Source of the DNA: Gammaproteobacteria bacterium
GTDB taxonomy: Bacteria > Pseudomonadota > Gammaproteobacteria > SZUA-229
NCBI GenBank assembly: GCA_029882215.1
Contig: JAOULC010000017.1
Coordinates: 1-64,000 of the forward strand
Reading direction: 5' to 3'
Length of the DNA stretch: 64,000 nucleotides
The stretch's first letter is position 1. Every line of letters begins with the position of its first letter. Under the pieces are notes generated by a model. It had not been told where the DNA came from. It did not search any database and saw only the letters and a list, made by a program, of their open reading frames with translations. Below are positions 41,047 to 50,182 of this stretch, one piece after another. The position numbers and the translations under genes are program-made.

Positions 41047-41790
41047 TTATCCTTTGAGCTGCTTCAGCAAGAGTTTTACCCATTGGGTATTGCGTTCACG
41101 CTCCAGTAATTCAACTCTTACTCGTAACAACAATGCCCAGACATAGTAAAACTTAAAAGCCGTTGCCATGATGAGTAACGGAATCAGCATACGCAGATCG
41201 ATTGATGGCTTATCAAATTTTGCAATGGTTGGGCCCTGATGCAGAGTATTCCACCACTCAACAGAGTAATGGATAACAGGAATATTCACCACCCCGACCA
41301 GTGCTAATAGTGCCACCGCACGACTGGCCACCCGCTTATCTGCAATGGCGGCATACAGTGACATCACGCCAAAATATAGAAACAGTAGTAACAATTCAGA
41401 GGTTAAACGCGCATCCCATACCCACCATGCACCCCACATCGGCTTACCCCACATTGAACCGGTGATTAATGCCAGCAGGGTAAAGCCTGCACCTATCGGC
41501 GCACTGCAAACGGCAACGCTTTCTGCCAGCTTAATACGCCAGATTAAACCGATGGCTCCCGCCACAGCCATGGCGATATAAACAAACAGTGACATCCAGG
41601 CCGCGGGAACATGTATAAAAATAATCCGATAGCTTTCACCCTGCTGGTAATCCGTCGGTGCCACAATCAGTCCACCATACAAGCCTGCCAGTAACAATAA
41701 AACTGTGATACCTGCCAGCCATGGTATCCAGCGGCCACTCAGCTGATAAAAATATGGCGGCGATGCGGTCTTATGAATGAATTTCATCAT
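41047..41790 (-). CDS. ccmC: Haem exporter permease CcmC
   Basis: A 247-aa six-helix membrane protein with the WWD motif (GSMWGKPMWGAWWVWDARLTSELLL) and the conserved His in IFIHVPAAWMS and PVIHYSVEWWNTLHQG. It loads haem onto CcmE. The start has two Met codons in a row; it follows the ccmB stop by one base. Confidence 0.96.
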   Translation of the reverse strand: MMKFIHKTASPPYFYQLSGRWIPWLAGITVLLLLAGLYGGLIVAPTDYQQGESYRIIFIHVPAAWMSLFVYIAMAVAGAIGLIWRIKLAESVAVCSAPIGAGFTLLALITGSMWGKPMWGAWWVWDARLTSELLLLFLYFGVMSLYAAIADKRVASRAVALLALVGVVNIPVIHYSVEWWNTLHQGPTIAKFDKPSIDLRMLIPLLIMATAFKFYYVWALLLRVRVELLERERNTQWVKLLLKQLKG

Positions 41791-41791
41791 A

Positions 41792-42475
41792 TCAACTTAA
41801 ACTCAATTTTAGTGCTGCAGCCGTTGGCCACGGCGTTAGTGTAATGGCTAATAATAAAAATGAACCCAGTATCCATAATTGTGCCGTTACCGGCAGGCCT
41901 GACATGGCCATTTCAATCGCATTGGTTGCAAAAATGAGTACCGGCACGTAAAACGGTAACACCAGCAGTGATAATAAAATACCACCGCGCTTTAAGCCGA
42001 CGGTTAAAGCAATGGCCACAGCACCAATTAAACTGAGTACCGGTGTACCCAGAAATAATGTTACAACAAGTAAACCGATCAGCTCTTGATCCATACCAAG
42101 AAACAGTGCCAGTAACGGTGCAATGATCATCAACGGCAGGCCGGTAATTAACCAGTGTGCCAGCACTTTTGCCAGCACCAGAATACTGGTCGGGTGGGGG
42201 TTTAATAACAACAGCTCAAGTGAGCCATCTTCAAAATCAGACCTGAAGATAGTATCCAGTGACAACATGGCTGCCAGTAGAGCCGCTACCCAGATGATGC
42301 CCGGCGCTATTGCCTGTAGTAGTTTTGTATCGGCCCCTGTTCCCAGCGGGAATAAGGTCACTACCAGCACAAAAAATAACAAGGGATTGAATAACTCAGA
42401 GCGGTGGCGAAAAGCCAGTAATAAATCGCGTTTTAATAATGCAAAAAATACCCTGGCTAATGAAGATTTAATCAT
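41792..42475 (-). CDS. ccmB: Haem exporter permease CcmB
   Basis: A 227-aa six-helix membrane protein (FFALLKRDLLLAFRHRSELFNPLLFFVLVVTLFPLG...). The opening R-D-L-LAFR and the segment SLDTIFRSDFEDGSLELLLL are typical CcmB. It pairs with CcmA as the ATP-driven part that frees holo-CcmE. Confidence 0.95.
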   Translation of the reverse strand: MIKSSLARVFFALLKRDLLLAFRHRSELFNPLLFFVLVVTLFPLGTGADTKLLQAIAPGIIWVAALLAAMLSLDTIFRSDFEDGSLELLLLNPHPTSILVLAKVLAHWLITGLPLMIIAPLLALFLGMDQELIGLLVVTLFLGTPVLSLIGAVAIALTVGLKRGGILLSLLVLPFYVPVLIFATNAIEMAMSGLPVTAQLWILGSFLLLAITLTPWPTAAALKLSLS

Positions 42476-42484
42476 TGAACTGGC

Positions 42485-43123
42485 TCACTGACTGAGGTTA
42501 ATACTGATGATCATGGTTCGATCGAATGAAACACGATGATGCGATGTCATGATCACCAGTCCTCCCTGCTGAAGGTGCCCGGAGATGATCTGCTCAACCA
42601 TTTCAATGCCCTGCTGATCCAGCGCTGTAAACGGCTCATCCAGAATCCATAAACTGGCACCCGACATCAGCACCCGTGCCAGCGCCAGCCTTCTGCGCTG
42701 ACCGGCCGATAAATTCGACACCTGCAAATCTTCAAAATGCTTCAGACCCACTCGTTCGAGTGCCTGCGCTATGCTGCAGTCATTGCCTAATGCCAGTGAA
42801 CGTGAAAATTCCAAATTTTCGGCCACTGTCAAATCCAGCTTATTGCCATCCAAATGACCGAGAAACACCATGTCGCCTGCATAACTTTCATTACTGTGAA
42901 CAGCCACCTCTGCCTTGAGTTGCTCCGCGCCGGTATGCCAGCTAACCCGACCCTGCTCCGGCAGACGAATGCCACATAAAATACGCAGTAAAGAGGTTTT
43001 ACCGCTGCCGTTATCACCTTCAATAAGCAGCAGCTGACCGGACGCCAGATCAAAATCTAATGCCTTAAACAAGCTTCGGTCATCGCGAACACAGCTAAGA
43101 TTACGAACTTCAAGATACTTCAT
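42485..43123 (-). CDS. ccmA: Haem exporter ATP-binding subunit CcmA
   Basis: A 212-aa ABC ATPase from the ATG at 43123 (MKYLEVRNLSCVRDDRSLF); the track start adds 19 residues not seen in the family. Walker A EGDNGSGKTSLLRIL, signature LSAGQRRRLALAR and Walker B LWILDEPFTALD. It energises release of holo-CcmE. First gene of the ccm operon. Confidence 0.95.
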   Translation of the reverse strand: MKYLEVRNLSCVRDDRSLFKALDFDLASGQLLLIEGDNGSGKTSLLRILCGIRLPEQGRVSWHTGAEQLKAEVAVHSNESYAGDMVFLGHLDGNKLDLTVAENLEFSRSLALGNDCSIAQALERVGLKHFEDLQVSNLSAGQRRRLALARVLMSGASLWILDEPFTALDQQGIEMVEQIISGHLQQGGLVIMTSHHRVSFDRTMIISINLSQ

Positions 43124-43222
43124 ATTTTTATTATTCTCAGCCGGGCTCTCTATTGATTCTATGCAAGCTGACAGTAGCACATCGTATAAATCACAACCAG
43201 CTGACTATTGCTAAGATAAAGT

Positions 43223-43597
43223 CTATTTTGCTGACTCGATACATTCAACGGCATTGGCGTCCGGATCCCGACAAAACAACGCCCTGCGTCCGGACTTACT
43301 CAAGGTATAGCGTATATCAGCACTATCGAGTGTCTGAATCAGTTCATCTAAGTCATCAACCAGTAAGGCCATATGACGATCACGGCCAGCGTGTTCAGGC
43401 CGGCCATCCAGTGGATCCGGATTTGGCAGCTCTAACAAGTGAATTTGTTGCTGCCCGACATTAAGCCAGGCGCCGGGATACCCCAGTTCCGGCCGGCTCA
43501 TATCCAGTGTCAGGCCGAGGATATCCCGATAAAAGACCAGTGATTGCCCGGTATTACTGACGATTACACTGCAATGATGCATGGCTAATAGCGCCAT
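43223..43597 (-). CDS. VOC-family protein (glyoxalase/dioxygenase fold)
   Basis: A 124-aa single-domain VOC protein: LAMHHCSVIVSNTGQSLVFYRDILGLTLDMSRPELGYPGAWLNVGQQQIHLLELPN ... HMALLVDDLDELIQTLD ... RALFCRDPDANAVECIE. The His and Glu positions of the metal site are kept (H6-like, HLLE, NAVE). Reaction unknown. Head-to-head with dapC and just upstream of the ccm operon on the same strand. Confidence 0.85.
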   Translation of the reverse strand: MALLAMHHCSVIVSNTGQSLVFYRDILGLTLDMSRPELGYPGAWLNVGQQQIHLLELPNPDPLDGRPEHAGRDRHMALLVDDLDELIQTLDSADIRYTLSKSGRRALFCRDPDANAVECIESAK

Positions 43598-43738
43598 ATT
43601 TCCCCCAAAACGTCTATAACAGACTGCATTCAGCCTTTGATTCCCCTATAATAGCTGACTTTTGTGGCCGACTTCAGCATTTTGCTTGTCGAAAATATCC
43701 CGCTAACCCTGAATACACCCCCAGACGAACTCTGCCAA

Positions 43739-44944
43739 ATGAATACAAAACTAAAGCAACTGCATCCTTATCCTTTTGAGAAACTGGCTGTACTTAAAGC
43801 CGGCATAACACCCCCTGATGCACATCGCCACATTGCCTTATCAATCGGTGAACCAAAGCATGATGCACCTCAATTTGTCATTGATGCACTGGTCGGTGCG
43901 ATGGGAACGATAAACACCTACCCATTAACCAAAGGCACAGCTGAATTACGTCAAAGCATTTCCAACTGGCTTATTCAGCGTTTTAAGCTGGCTCAGGATT
44001 CACTGGATATCGAAAAACATATCCTACCGGTTGCCGGCACCCGTGAAGCACTGTTTGCTTTTGCTCAAGCCGTTATCAATACCGACAGCGAGCAGCCTCC
44101 GCTGGTACTGATGCCCAACCCGTTTTACCAGATTTATGAAGGAGCGGCCTTTTTAGCCGGTGCCACACCTTATTACTACGATACCCCGGCAGACAATAAC
44201 TACCTGCCCGACTTTGATGCCATTTCAGACCAGGTCTGGCAACAATGCCAGCTACTCTATATCTGCTCACCCGGCAACCCGACTGGCGCTGTGCTCAGTA
44301 TCGAGAGCATGCAGTCACTGATTCAAAAAGCCCGTCAGTTTGATTTTATTATTGCATCGGATGAATGTTATTCAGAACTGTATTTTGACGAAGCCAGTCC
44401 GCCAACCGGCTTATTAGAAGCCTCAGAAGCCATGGGTAATACCGACTTTGCAAACTGCGTGGTCTTTCACAGCTTATCCAAACGCTCTAATCTGCCGGGG
44501 CTGCGCTCCGGTTTTGTGGCCGGTGATGCCGAGGTGATGAGTGATTTTCTCAAATACCGTACCTATCACGGTTGCGCGCTGCCGCCAACCCACCAGGTTG
44601 CCAGCATAGCCGCCTGGGGTGATGAAGCACACGTCAAACAAAACCGCGTGTTTTATAAAGAGAAATTTAAAGCCGTTCTCGATATACTACAGCCCGTTAT
44701 TGATGTGCAGATGCCAGCGGCATCATTTTATATCTGGCTGAAAACGCCAATTTGCGAACAGGAATTCGCCAAACAACTGTTTGCCACTCAAAACGTCACC
44801 GTATTGCCGGGCTCATACCTGTCACGAGAAAACAACGGATTTAATCCCGGCAGCGGGCATGTACGTATGGCACTGGTCGCTCCTCTGGATGAATGCATCG
44901 AGGCAGCAAACCGTATTAAACAATTTATAGAATCACTTATTTAA
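43739..44944 (+). CDS. dapC: N-succinyldiaminopimelate aminotransferase DapC
   Basis: A 401-aa PLP-dependent class I aminotransferase: PLP Lys in VVFHSLSKRSNLPGLRSGFVAGD, substrate loop SIGEPKHDAP and CSPGNPTGAVLS. The opening MNTKLKQLHPYPFEKLAVLKAG matches DapC; the track's GTG start adds 25 residues with no family match. It catalyses the transamination before DapE in lysine/peptidoglycan diaminopimelate synthesis. dapD follows 58 bases later. Confidence 0.93.
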   Translation: MNTKLKQLHPYPFEKLAVLKAGITPPDAHRHIALSIGEPKHDAPQFVIDALVGAMGTINTYPLTKGTAELRQSISNWLIQRFKLAQDSLDIEKHILPVAGTREALFAFAQAVINTDSEQPPLVLMPNPFYQIYEGAAFLAGATPYYYDTPADNNYLPDFDAISDQVWQQCQLLYICSPGNPTGAVLSIESMQSLIQKARQFDFIIASDECYSELYFDEASPPTGLLEASEAMGNTDFANCVVFHSLSKRSNLPGLRSGFVAGDAEVMSDFLKYRTYHGCALPPTHQVASIAAWGDEAHVKQNRVFYKEKFKAVLDILQPVIDVQMPAASFYIWLKTPICEQEFAKQLFATQNVTVLPGSYLSRENNGFNPGSGHVRMALVAPLDECIEAANRIKQFIESLI

Positions 44945-45002
44945 GTACTTAATGTGCCGTTTTGCTTAAGCGCAAATACCGACATTAAATAAACCGGAGA
45001 AA

Positions 45003-45830
45003 ATGATGGAAGACATCAAGAAAATAATCGATGAAGCCTTTGAACGTCGGGCAGACATCACACCACGCAATGTAGAAACGCATGTTAGCGATGCGGTAAA
45101 TGCTGCGATAGCCATGCTGGATTCGGGCGAAGCCCGTGTTGCAGAAAAGAAAGACGGCGACTGGGTCACTAACGAATGGCTGAAAAAAGCGGTTTTATTA
45201 TCTTTCCGTATTAATGACAATGAATTCATCAAAGGTGGTTTCACTAACTACTACGATAAATGTCCGTCAAAATTTGCCGACATGAACTCTAAAGACTTCC
45301 GCGCAACCGGTGTACGTGTTGTACCGCCTGCAACTGCACGTTTTGGCTCTTACATTGCTTCAGGCACAGTTTTAATGCCGTCATATGTCAACATCGGCGC
45401 TTATGTCGATTCCGGCACCATGGTTGATACCTGGGCAACGGTTGGTTCATGCGCACAAATCGGTAAAAATGTTCATCTCTCAGGTGGCGTTGGTATCGGT
45501 GGTGTATTAGAGCCATTACAGGCAACTCCAACCATCATTGAAGACAACTGCTTTATCGGTGCGCGATCAGAAGTCGTAGAAGGCGTGGTCGTGGAAGAAG
45601 GTTCTGTTATCTCAATGGGTGTTTACATTGGCCAGAGCACAAAAATCCTTAACCGTGAAACCGGTGAAATCACTTACGGCCGTATCCCTAAAGGCTCGGT
45701 CGTTGTGTCAGGTAACCTGCCGTCTAAGTGCGGTACTTACAGCCTGTACTGTGCTGTTATCGTCAAACAGGTTGATGCAAAGACTTTAAGTAAAACCGGT
45801 ATTAATGAATTGCTTCGTTCAATCGACTAA
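45003..45830 (+). CDS. dapD: Tetrahydrodipicolinate N-succinyltransferase DapD
   Basis: A 275-aa left-handed beta-helix acyltransferase of the usual length (about 274). N-terminal FERRADITP and hexapeptide-repeat core ([60 protein letters not shown]). It succinylates tetrahydrodipicolinate; DapC acts on the next intermediate. GGAG ribosome site. Own terminator downstream. Confidence 0.97.
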   Translation: MMEDIKKIIDEAFERRADITPRNVETHVSDAVNAAIAMLDSGEARVAEKKDGDWVTNEWLKKAVLLSFRINDNEFIKGGFTNYYDKCPSKFADMNSKDFRATGVRVVPPATARFGSYIASGTVLMPSYVNIGAYVDSGTMVDTWATVGSCAQIGKNVHLSGGVGIGGVLEPLQATPTIIEDNCFIGARSEVVEGVVVEEGSVISMGVYIGQSTKILNRETGEITYGRIPKGSVVVSGNLPSKCGTYSLYCAVIVKQVDAKTLSKTGINELLRSID

Positions 45831-45853
45831 GACCTGTTTAGCATTCACTCAAG

Positions 45854-45890
45854 AGGCGCTGTTTGATATCATTCAACAGCGCCTTTTTTA
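45854..45890 (+). terminator. Rho-independent terminator after dapD
   Basis: aggcgctgtt and aacagcgcct form a 10-bp stem with an 11-base loop, followed by ttttta. Confidence 0.93.
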
Positions 45891-45905
45891 CGCACAGAGA
45901 AAAAA

Positions 45906-46250
45906 ATGATTACTGTATACGGCATCCCCAACTGCGACACAATGAAGAAAGCCAGAAAATGGCTGGACGAAAACAACATCGACTATGCATTTCATGATTA
46001 TAAAAAGCAAGGCATCAGCAAAGCCAAATTAAAAGACTGGTGTACGCAAGCTGACTGGGAAGTTCTGCTTAATCGCCGGGGTACCACCTGGCGCAAGCTG
46101 GATGATGAAACTAAAGCCGCTATCAATAAAACATTAGCGATAGATATCATGGCGGAAAACACCAGCGTTATTAAACGCCCGGTGGTTGAAACCGCTGATG
46201 ACTTACTGGTTGGTTTCTCTGCTGAAAGTTTTGAAGCGGCATTCAAGTAG
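45906..46250 (+). CDS. ArsC-family reductase, YffB/Spx type
   Basis: A 114-aa thioredoxin-like protein: YGIPNCDTMKKARKWLDENNIDYAFHDYKK has the single active Cys (CDTM) of the YffB subfamily, and the rest (LLNRRGTTWRKLDDETK ... NTSVIKRPVVE) fits ArsC/Spx. YffB-type proteins are thought to be glutathione-dependent thiol reductases; genes of this type are often found next to dapD/dapE, as here. Confidence 0.9.
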   Translation: MITVYGIPNCDTMKKARKWLDENNIDYAFHDYKKQGISKAKLKDWCTQADWEVLLNRRGTTWRKLDDETKAAINKTLAIDIMAENTSVIKRPVVETADDLLVGFSAESFEAAFK

Positions 46251-46257
46251 TTGAAAT

Positions 46258-46638
46258 ATGAAAATACTATCACTCGACCATTTAGTTCTTACGGTTAACG
46301 ATCTGAATACCAGCATCGATTTTTATTGCTCGCTGCTGGGTATGAAGCATATTCAGTTTGCTGATAACCGTCATGCGCTGGCGTTTGGTGAGCAAAAGAT
46401 AAACCTGCACCAGGCGGATAAGATTTTTCAACCGGCAGCTCACGCACCAGTAGCAGGCTCAGCTGATTTGTGTTTTATTGTTGAGACTCCGCTTAAGCAG
46501 ATAATTGCTGAGTTAAATGCAGCAGGGGTAGATATTTTTGAAGAGCCGATAGAGCGAACAGGTGCCACCGGGAAACTTTTGTCGATTTATATTCGTGATC
46601 CAGATTTGAATTTGTTGGAGCTGTCTAATAGGGTTTGA
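46258..46638 (+). CDS. VOC-family protein
   Basis: A 126-aa single-domain VOC protein: SLDHLVLTVNDLNTSIDFYCSLLGMKHIQFADNRHALAFGEQKINLHQ ... DLCFIVETPLKQIIAELNAAGVDIFEEPIERTGATGKLLSIYIRDPDLNLLELSN. Metal ligands are kept (H8-like, H of INLHQ, E of LLELS). It resembles the FosX/YraH-like group; the substrate is not clear. It follows the ArsC-family gene by 7 bases, and the IS element starts 10 bases after its stop. Confidence 0.88.
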   Translation: MKILSLDHLVLTVNDLNTSIDFYCSLLGMKHIQFADNRHALAFGEQKINLHQADKIFQPAAHAPVAGSADLCFIVETPLKQIIAELNAAGVDIFEEPIERTGATGKLLSIYIRDPDLNLLELSNRV

Positions 46639-46648
46639 ACTTTTTACA

Positions 46649-46683
46649 GTCAAAGGCGTCGGTGGTTGTATATGGACTCCACC
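46649..46683. repeat. IS left inverted repeat
   Basis: gtcaaaggcgtcggtggttgtatatggactccacc. Complement of the right repeat except for an extra TA in the middle. Confidence 0.9.
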
Positions 46684-46685
46684 TA

Positions 46686-46915
46686 TTTTACAACCATAAT
46701 TTTGCATAAAAATGTAATCACTTGCGTATATACGGCTTCTTATTGAGGGAGCTACCCTCTAGCCTTTGATGTTTGCGCACCCATCATCCTTTCCGACCGA
46801 ATAGCTTTTTCTAGCTTTCAACCACCACAGGTTTTTAACGGGTTGGTCTTACCATTTATGCTACGTTATCGTTGTAGAACTCTTTTTAACTTCTATGTGC
46901 ATGGGAACGAAGTTG
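46686..46915 (-). ncRNA. Candidate bridge/seek RNA of the IS110 element
   Basis: IS110-family elements encode a structured guide RNA in a non-coding end; in the IS1111 group it lies downstream of the transposase. The stretch after this transposase stop is about 230 bases, has no ORF and can form several short stems on the transcribed strand, including GAGGG-TAGCT-CCCTC. I could not identify the target- and donor-binding loops by eye. Confidence 0.45.
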
Positions 46916-47950
46916 TTATTTCATTAATAATACCGGCTCGTATTCTTTGCCAGTGGCGAGTAGTGCCCATGCTGTTCTCACTGTTTTATTCGCCAATGCA
47001 ATACAAGCTCTTTTAATACCCGCGCGTTTTACTAAAGCGATCAACCAGGCTTGTTTTACGGTTGTTGGTTCATCGGGAAGCCGGCAGATAATGGACAATG
47101 CGCCTTGGTAAAGAGCCGCCCTTAAGGCTTTGTCGCCGCCGTATTTATCAATGCCTCTTAGATAAGTTTTACCCCCTGAGCTATGCTGTTTGGGTGTTAA
47201 ATCAATATAAACAGATGCCTGTCGGCCATTTTTAAATTCACAACCATTACCAATGCTGGCGTACAATAATGACGCGCATACATCGCCCACACCCTCTAAA
47301 CCCAACAGACGTTGACAAGGTTCAAGTTGGCGCACCAGTGCGGCTTTGTGCTTCTCAGCTTCATTTAATTGTGTAGCAGTGAGTTGATAACGATCCCATA
47401 ATAACTGCAATGTGTTCAACAAACTTCGTGGTAAGACAGGATCAGCACTACCCAATATAGCCGTGATTTTTTCTCGTAACGCTTTTTTACCTTTTGCTGT
47501 GGTGATACCGTACTCATAGCAATATGCGCGGATATGATTACCTAAGGCGGTTAATTCTTTTTCCAAAAACTGTCGACTTTTTTCTAAGGTTTGAAGTGAT
47601 TGCTGCTCTTCATTTTTGATCTGACTAAACACCATCCCCCATTGTGTTGCAGCAATCGCGATGGCAAATGCATCATTGGCATCCGTTTTATGCCCTTGTA
47701 AAAATGCTTTCACTTTTTTTGGACTAATGATGCGAGCTTCATGCCCAAATGACTGAGCTAAACGAGCCCAATAATGGCAACTGCCACAACCTTCCATGGC
47801 CACAATAGATTGAGTAGCATTCGCTAATAACTGTTTGAGCTTCAGCGGGCTCATCGCTTTATTAGAAATCAATTCACCATCTTTACTGATTCTACAAACT
47901 TGAATCACATTTTTTGCTAAATCGAGACTAATTACGTTAGACTTTGTCAT
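46916..47950 (-). CDS. IS110-family DEDD transposase
   Basis: A 344-aa recombinase from ATG 47950 (MTKSNVISLDLAKNV); the track start lies within the terminal repeat and is unlikely. The RuvC-like DEDD residues are visible: D in SLDLAKN, E in VAMEGCGSCHYW, and D/D in KTDANDAFAI. The C-terminal domain with the catalytic Ser is LTPKQHSSGGKTYLRGIDKYGG. Full length, no frameshift, so the element may be active. Confidence 0.93.
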   Translation of the reverse strand: MTKSNVISLDLAKNVIQVCRISKDGELISNKAMSPLKLKQLLANATQSIVAMEGCGSCHYWARLAQSFGHEARIISPKKVKAFLQGHKTDANDAFAIAIAATQWGMVFSQIKNEEQQSLQTLEKSRQFLEKELTALGNHIRAYCYEYGITTAKGKKALREKITAILGSADPVLPRSLLNTLQLLWDRYQLTATQLNEAEKHKAALVRQLEPCQRLLGLEGVGDVCASLLYASIGNGCEFKNGRQASVYIDLTPKQHSSGGKTYLRGIDKYGGDKALRAALYQGALSIICRLPDEPTTVKQAWLIALVKRAGIKRACIALANKTVRTAWALLATGKEYEPVLLMK

Positions 47951-47997
47951 TGTATGGACTCCTTTGTTTTTGTCGACTACCAGCCTACTTCGGTAGG

Positions 47998-48032
47998 TTG
48001 GTGGAGTCCATACAACCACCGACGCCTTTGAC
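47998..48032. repeat. IS right inverted repeat
   Basis: ttggtggagtccatacaaccaccgacgcctttgac. The last 20 bases match caaccactgacgcctttgac at 2316-2335 with one mismatch. Confidence 0.9.
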
Positions 48033-48118
48033 GTTAATTTTGATTTTTTTATAAATAAATTCAGCGCTCTAAAGTGTTTTTAATTTGCCGAGCTCTGCCT
48101 AGTACGCACCCTACACCC

Positions 48119-48514
48119 TTAATGCCTAAACTGAGATTTTTGTTGTTTTTTCTTCTTATGCATCATCAACAACAACCCCGCCTCACCTTCTGATAACTCA
48201 CAGGTCGCCATTAAATCCTCTTTATTAATACCTTGCTTAACCAGATTAATGGCCTGCGTGTACGAAGCATTACCGTTAGCATGTAACTCAAGCTGTTCAA
48301 GCCGCTGTATCAGTAATTTTTGCTGTCGTTCGATTTTGAGAAGCCGCTCCCCCAGACCGATAGAACCGGCATTGAGTGCAACAAGGTCACTGGCAACACG
48401 ATTTGACCCGGGGTTTTGAACTAAAAAGCGCCTGGCTTTTCTGCTGTGCCATAACTGTAAATTAATCATGGCTAAGAATAATATAATGCTTGTTATAACT
48501 AACAGTGCGTTCAT
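48119..48514 (-). CDS. DUF2802 protein at the end of the chemotaxis operon
   Basis: A 131-aa protein with an N-terminal membrane segment (LLVITSIILFLAMINLQLWHS) and a C-terminal helical part ending in a domain that starts SYTQAINLVKQGINKEDLMATCELSEGEAGLLLMMH. The last portion resembles a helix-turn-helix-like module. The gene typically closes the che cluster after cheW in polarly flagellated gammaproteobacteria. Function unknown; membrane anchoring suggests a structural link of the array. Confidence 0.85.
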   Translation of the reverse strand: MNALLVITSIILFLAMINLQLWHSRKARRFLVQNPGSNRVASDLVALNAGSIGLGERLLKIERQQKLLIQRLEQLELHANGNASYTQAINLVKQGINKEDLMATCELSEGEAGLLLMMHKKKKQQKSQFRH

Positions 48515-48553
48515 GTGTTACTCCACAAGTGGCACTGTGCTGATATGTGTACT

Positions 48554-49024
48554 CTAAAGTGCGCCGACATCCAGCCATTCGTCTTCGGTCAGTAACTTAT
48601 TAAGATCCACCAGGATCAGTAACTCATCACCGCGACTAACAACACCTTCAATATAACGTGCGGTCTGGTCATTACCCACGCTAGGTGCCGATTCAATTTC
48701 ATTCCGGCTGACATTAACAACTTCAGAGACACCATCCACCACAATACCAACCGTTTGCAGGTCAGATTCAATGATGACAATTCGTGTCGAATCATCCATC
48801 TCTTTAGCGGGCAGAGCAAAACGCTTGCGCGTATCAATTACCGTCACCACATTACCACGAAGGTTAATGATACCAAGTACAAAATCAGGCGCACCCGGAA
48901 CAGGCGCTATTTCTGTTACCCTAAGTACTTCTTGTACCAGCATCACATTAATGCCGTAAATTTCACCTTCGAGATGAAATGTTACGCATTGTAATGGTTC
49001 TGCGCTGTTTACAGCATCAGTCAT
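48554..49024 (-). CDS. cheW: Chemotaxis coupling protein CheW
   Basis: A 156-aa single CheW domain (CVTFHLEGEIYGINVMLVQEVLRVTEIAPVPGAPDFVLGIINLRGNVVTVIDTRKRF). It joins CheA to chemoreceptors. About 210 bases separate it from the upstream parP-like gene, so it may have its own promoter. Confidence 0.95.
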   Translation of the reverse strand: MTDAVNSAEPLQCVTFHLEGEIYGINVMLVQEVLRVTEIAPVPGAPDFVLGIINLRGNVVTVIDTRKRFALPAKEMDDSTRIVIIESDLQTVGIVVDGVSEVVNVSRNEIESAPSVGNDQTARYIEGVVSRGDELLILVDLNKLLTEDEWLDVGAL

Positions 49025-49237
49025 TTTGTTATCCCGCCTTTACAAAACCTGGCTGAGCGTCAAAAATATTACACCCGTCAGGTCTTAGTTGTTAATCTGC
49101 ACAATATATGCCAAATATATAGATACTTTGGAAGTATTAATATTCTGAGTGTAGCCTACTCTGCCGGAAACACCAGAGTCCGTACTATTCATCTATTGAG
49201 AATATGTAATCAATTCAAGCACATCACTGACAGGGGC

Positions 49238-50182
49238 TTACTTTTGCTTCGCTAACATATCGGCAAATGCTTCAGTATCCATCACCGCACACATATGATC
49301 AATAACGGTACCTAGTAACCATGGCCTTTTTGTTTTATTACTTCGCCACTTGACCTCATTCTTATTCAGCCAGATAACCTCGCCGATCGAATCACAAGCC
49401 AGCCCCCAGCGCTGGTTATCCACCAGCAGAATATGGCTGAACCTGTCGGCTGGCTCTGCTGGCATTTGCGCACGATGCTCTGCCGGCAATACCATAACTG
49501 CTGTATCAATGACTTCTACTTTTTTGCCGTGGTTCATCAACACTCCCAGATACCAGTCTGTCTGGTTAGGCGTTTCAACCACTTTTTCAGGCCAGGGAAT
49601 AACGCCATTCAGTTTGACTAAGGGTACTGCCAGCGATAAGCCGCCAACCTTAAAGAGTAAGCATTGAAAATTCGACTCGGCCCAGTCAGGCGTAGCAGGT
49701 ATTTCTTTTGCCGGTTGTGTTTTTGTCACTTCCTCTTGTGCCTGAGCGACCACCACATCAACAACTTCTGTTTCCTCTTCGACGACAACATCCACTTCAG
49801 CTTCTACTTCCACTACCGTTTCCGGCAGTTCGGAAACCTCAGGCATTGGTATATTAATTTCTGCTGCCGGCTCGGCAAATTCTGTAAGTCGTATGGGTTC
49901 ACTAGTCACCAGCTTTTCAACATCTGCCAGCATATCGGCGACACTTGGGCGGTTAGCTGGTGACAGGCTGTCACTAGTCACTTCAGCGGCTGCTTTGTCT
50001 AATCCAGTTGCGGCAATAGCGGTCTTGCTGTCATGACTAATGGCATTATCGGTCTTAACATGGGTATCTATTTGCTGATTATCAGAGGCTGTTGCAGGCA
50101 TGTCCTGCATCTCATCACCTAATAAAGATAGAAAGTAATCTTCAAGTGCTGACTTCTGATTGCTGAAGTTATGCTCACTCAT
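49238..50182 (-). CDS. parP: ParP-like protein with C-terminal CheW domain
   Basis: A 314-aa protein. The N-terminal 165 residues are low-complexity and acidic (EVEAEVDVVVEEETEVVDVVVAQ), the C-terminal 150 residues form a CheW-like domain (LLFKVGGLSLAVPLVKLNGVIPWPEKV...WYLGVLMNHGKKVEVID). Position directly behind the ParA-type gene (4-base ATGA overlap) matches ParC-ParP of Vibrio, where ParP tethers arrays to the pole and binds CheA. The name rests on context and domain layout. Confidence 0.82.
   Translation of the reverse strand: MSEHNFSNQKSALEDYFLSLLGDEMQDMPATASDNQQIDTHVKTDNAISHDSKTAIAATGLDKAAAEVTSDSLSPANRPSVADMLADVEKLVTSEPIRLTEFAEPAAEINIPMPEVSELPETVVEVEAEVDVVVEEETEVVDVVVAQAQEEVTKTQPAKEIPATPDWAESNFQCLLFKVGGLSLAVPLVKLNGVIPWPEKVVETPNQTDWYLGVLMNHGKKVEVIDTAVMVLPAEHRAQMPAEPADRFSHILLVDNQRWGLACDSIGEVIWLNKNEVKWRSNKTKRPWLLGTVIDHMCAVMDTEAFADMLAKQK

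Larger units (their letters stand above)
46649..48032 (-). mobile_element. IS110-family insertion sequence, IS1111-like
   Basis: About 1.38 kb. Ends are near-perfect inverted repeats of 33-35 bases (gtcaaaggcgtcggtggttg on the left), differing by a two-base TA insertion in the left copy. One DEDD transposase gene fills the minus strand. The non-coding DNA is mostly on the 3' side of the transposase (about 230 bases) versus about 50 on the 5' side, which with the inverted repeats points to the IS1111 group. It lies between the VOC gene and DUF2802 gene and breaks neither. Confidence 0.88.
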
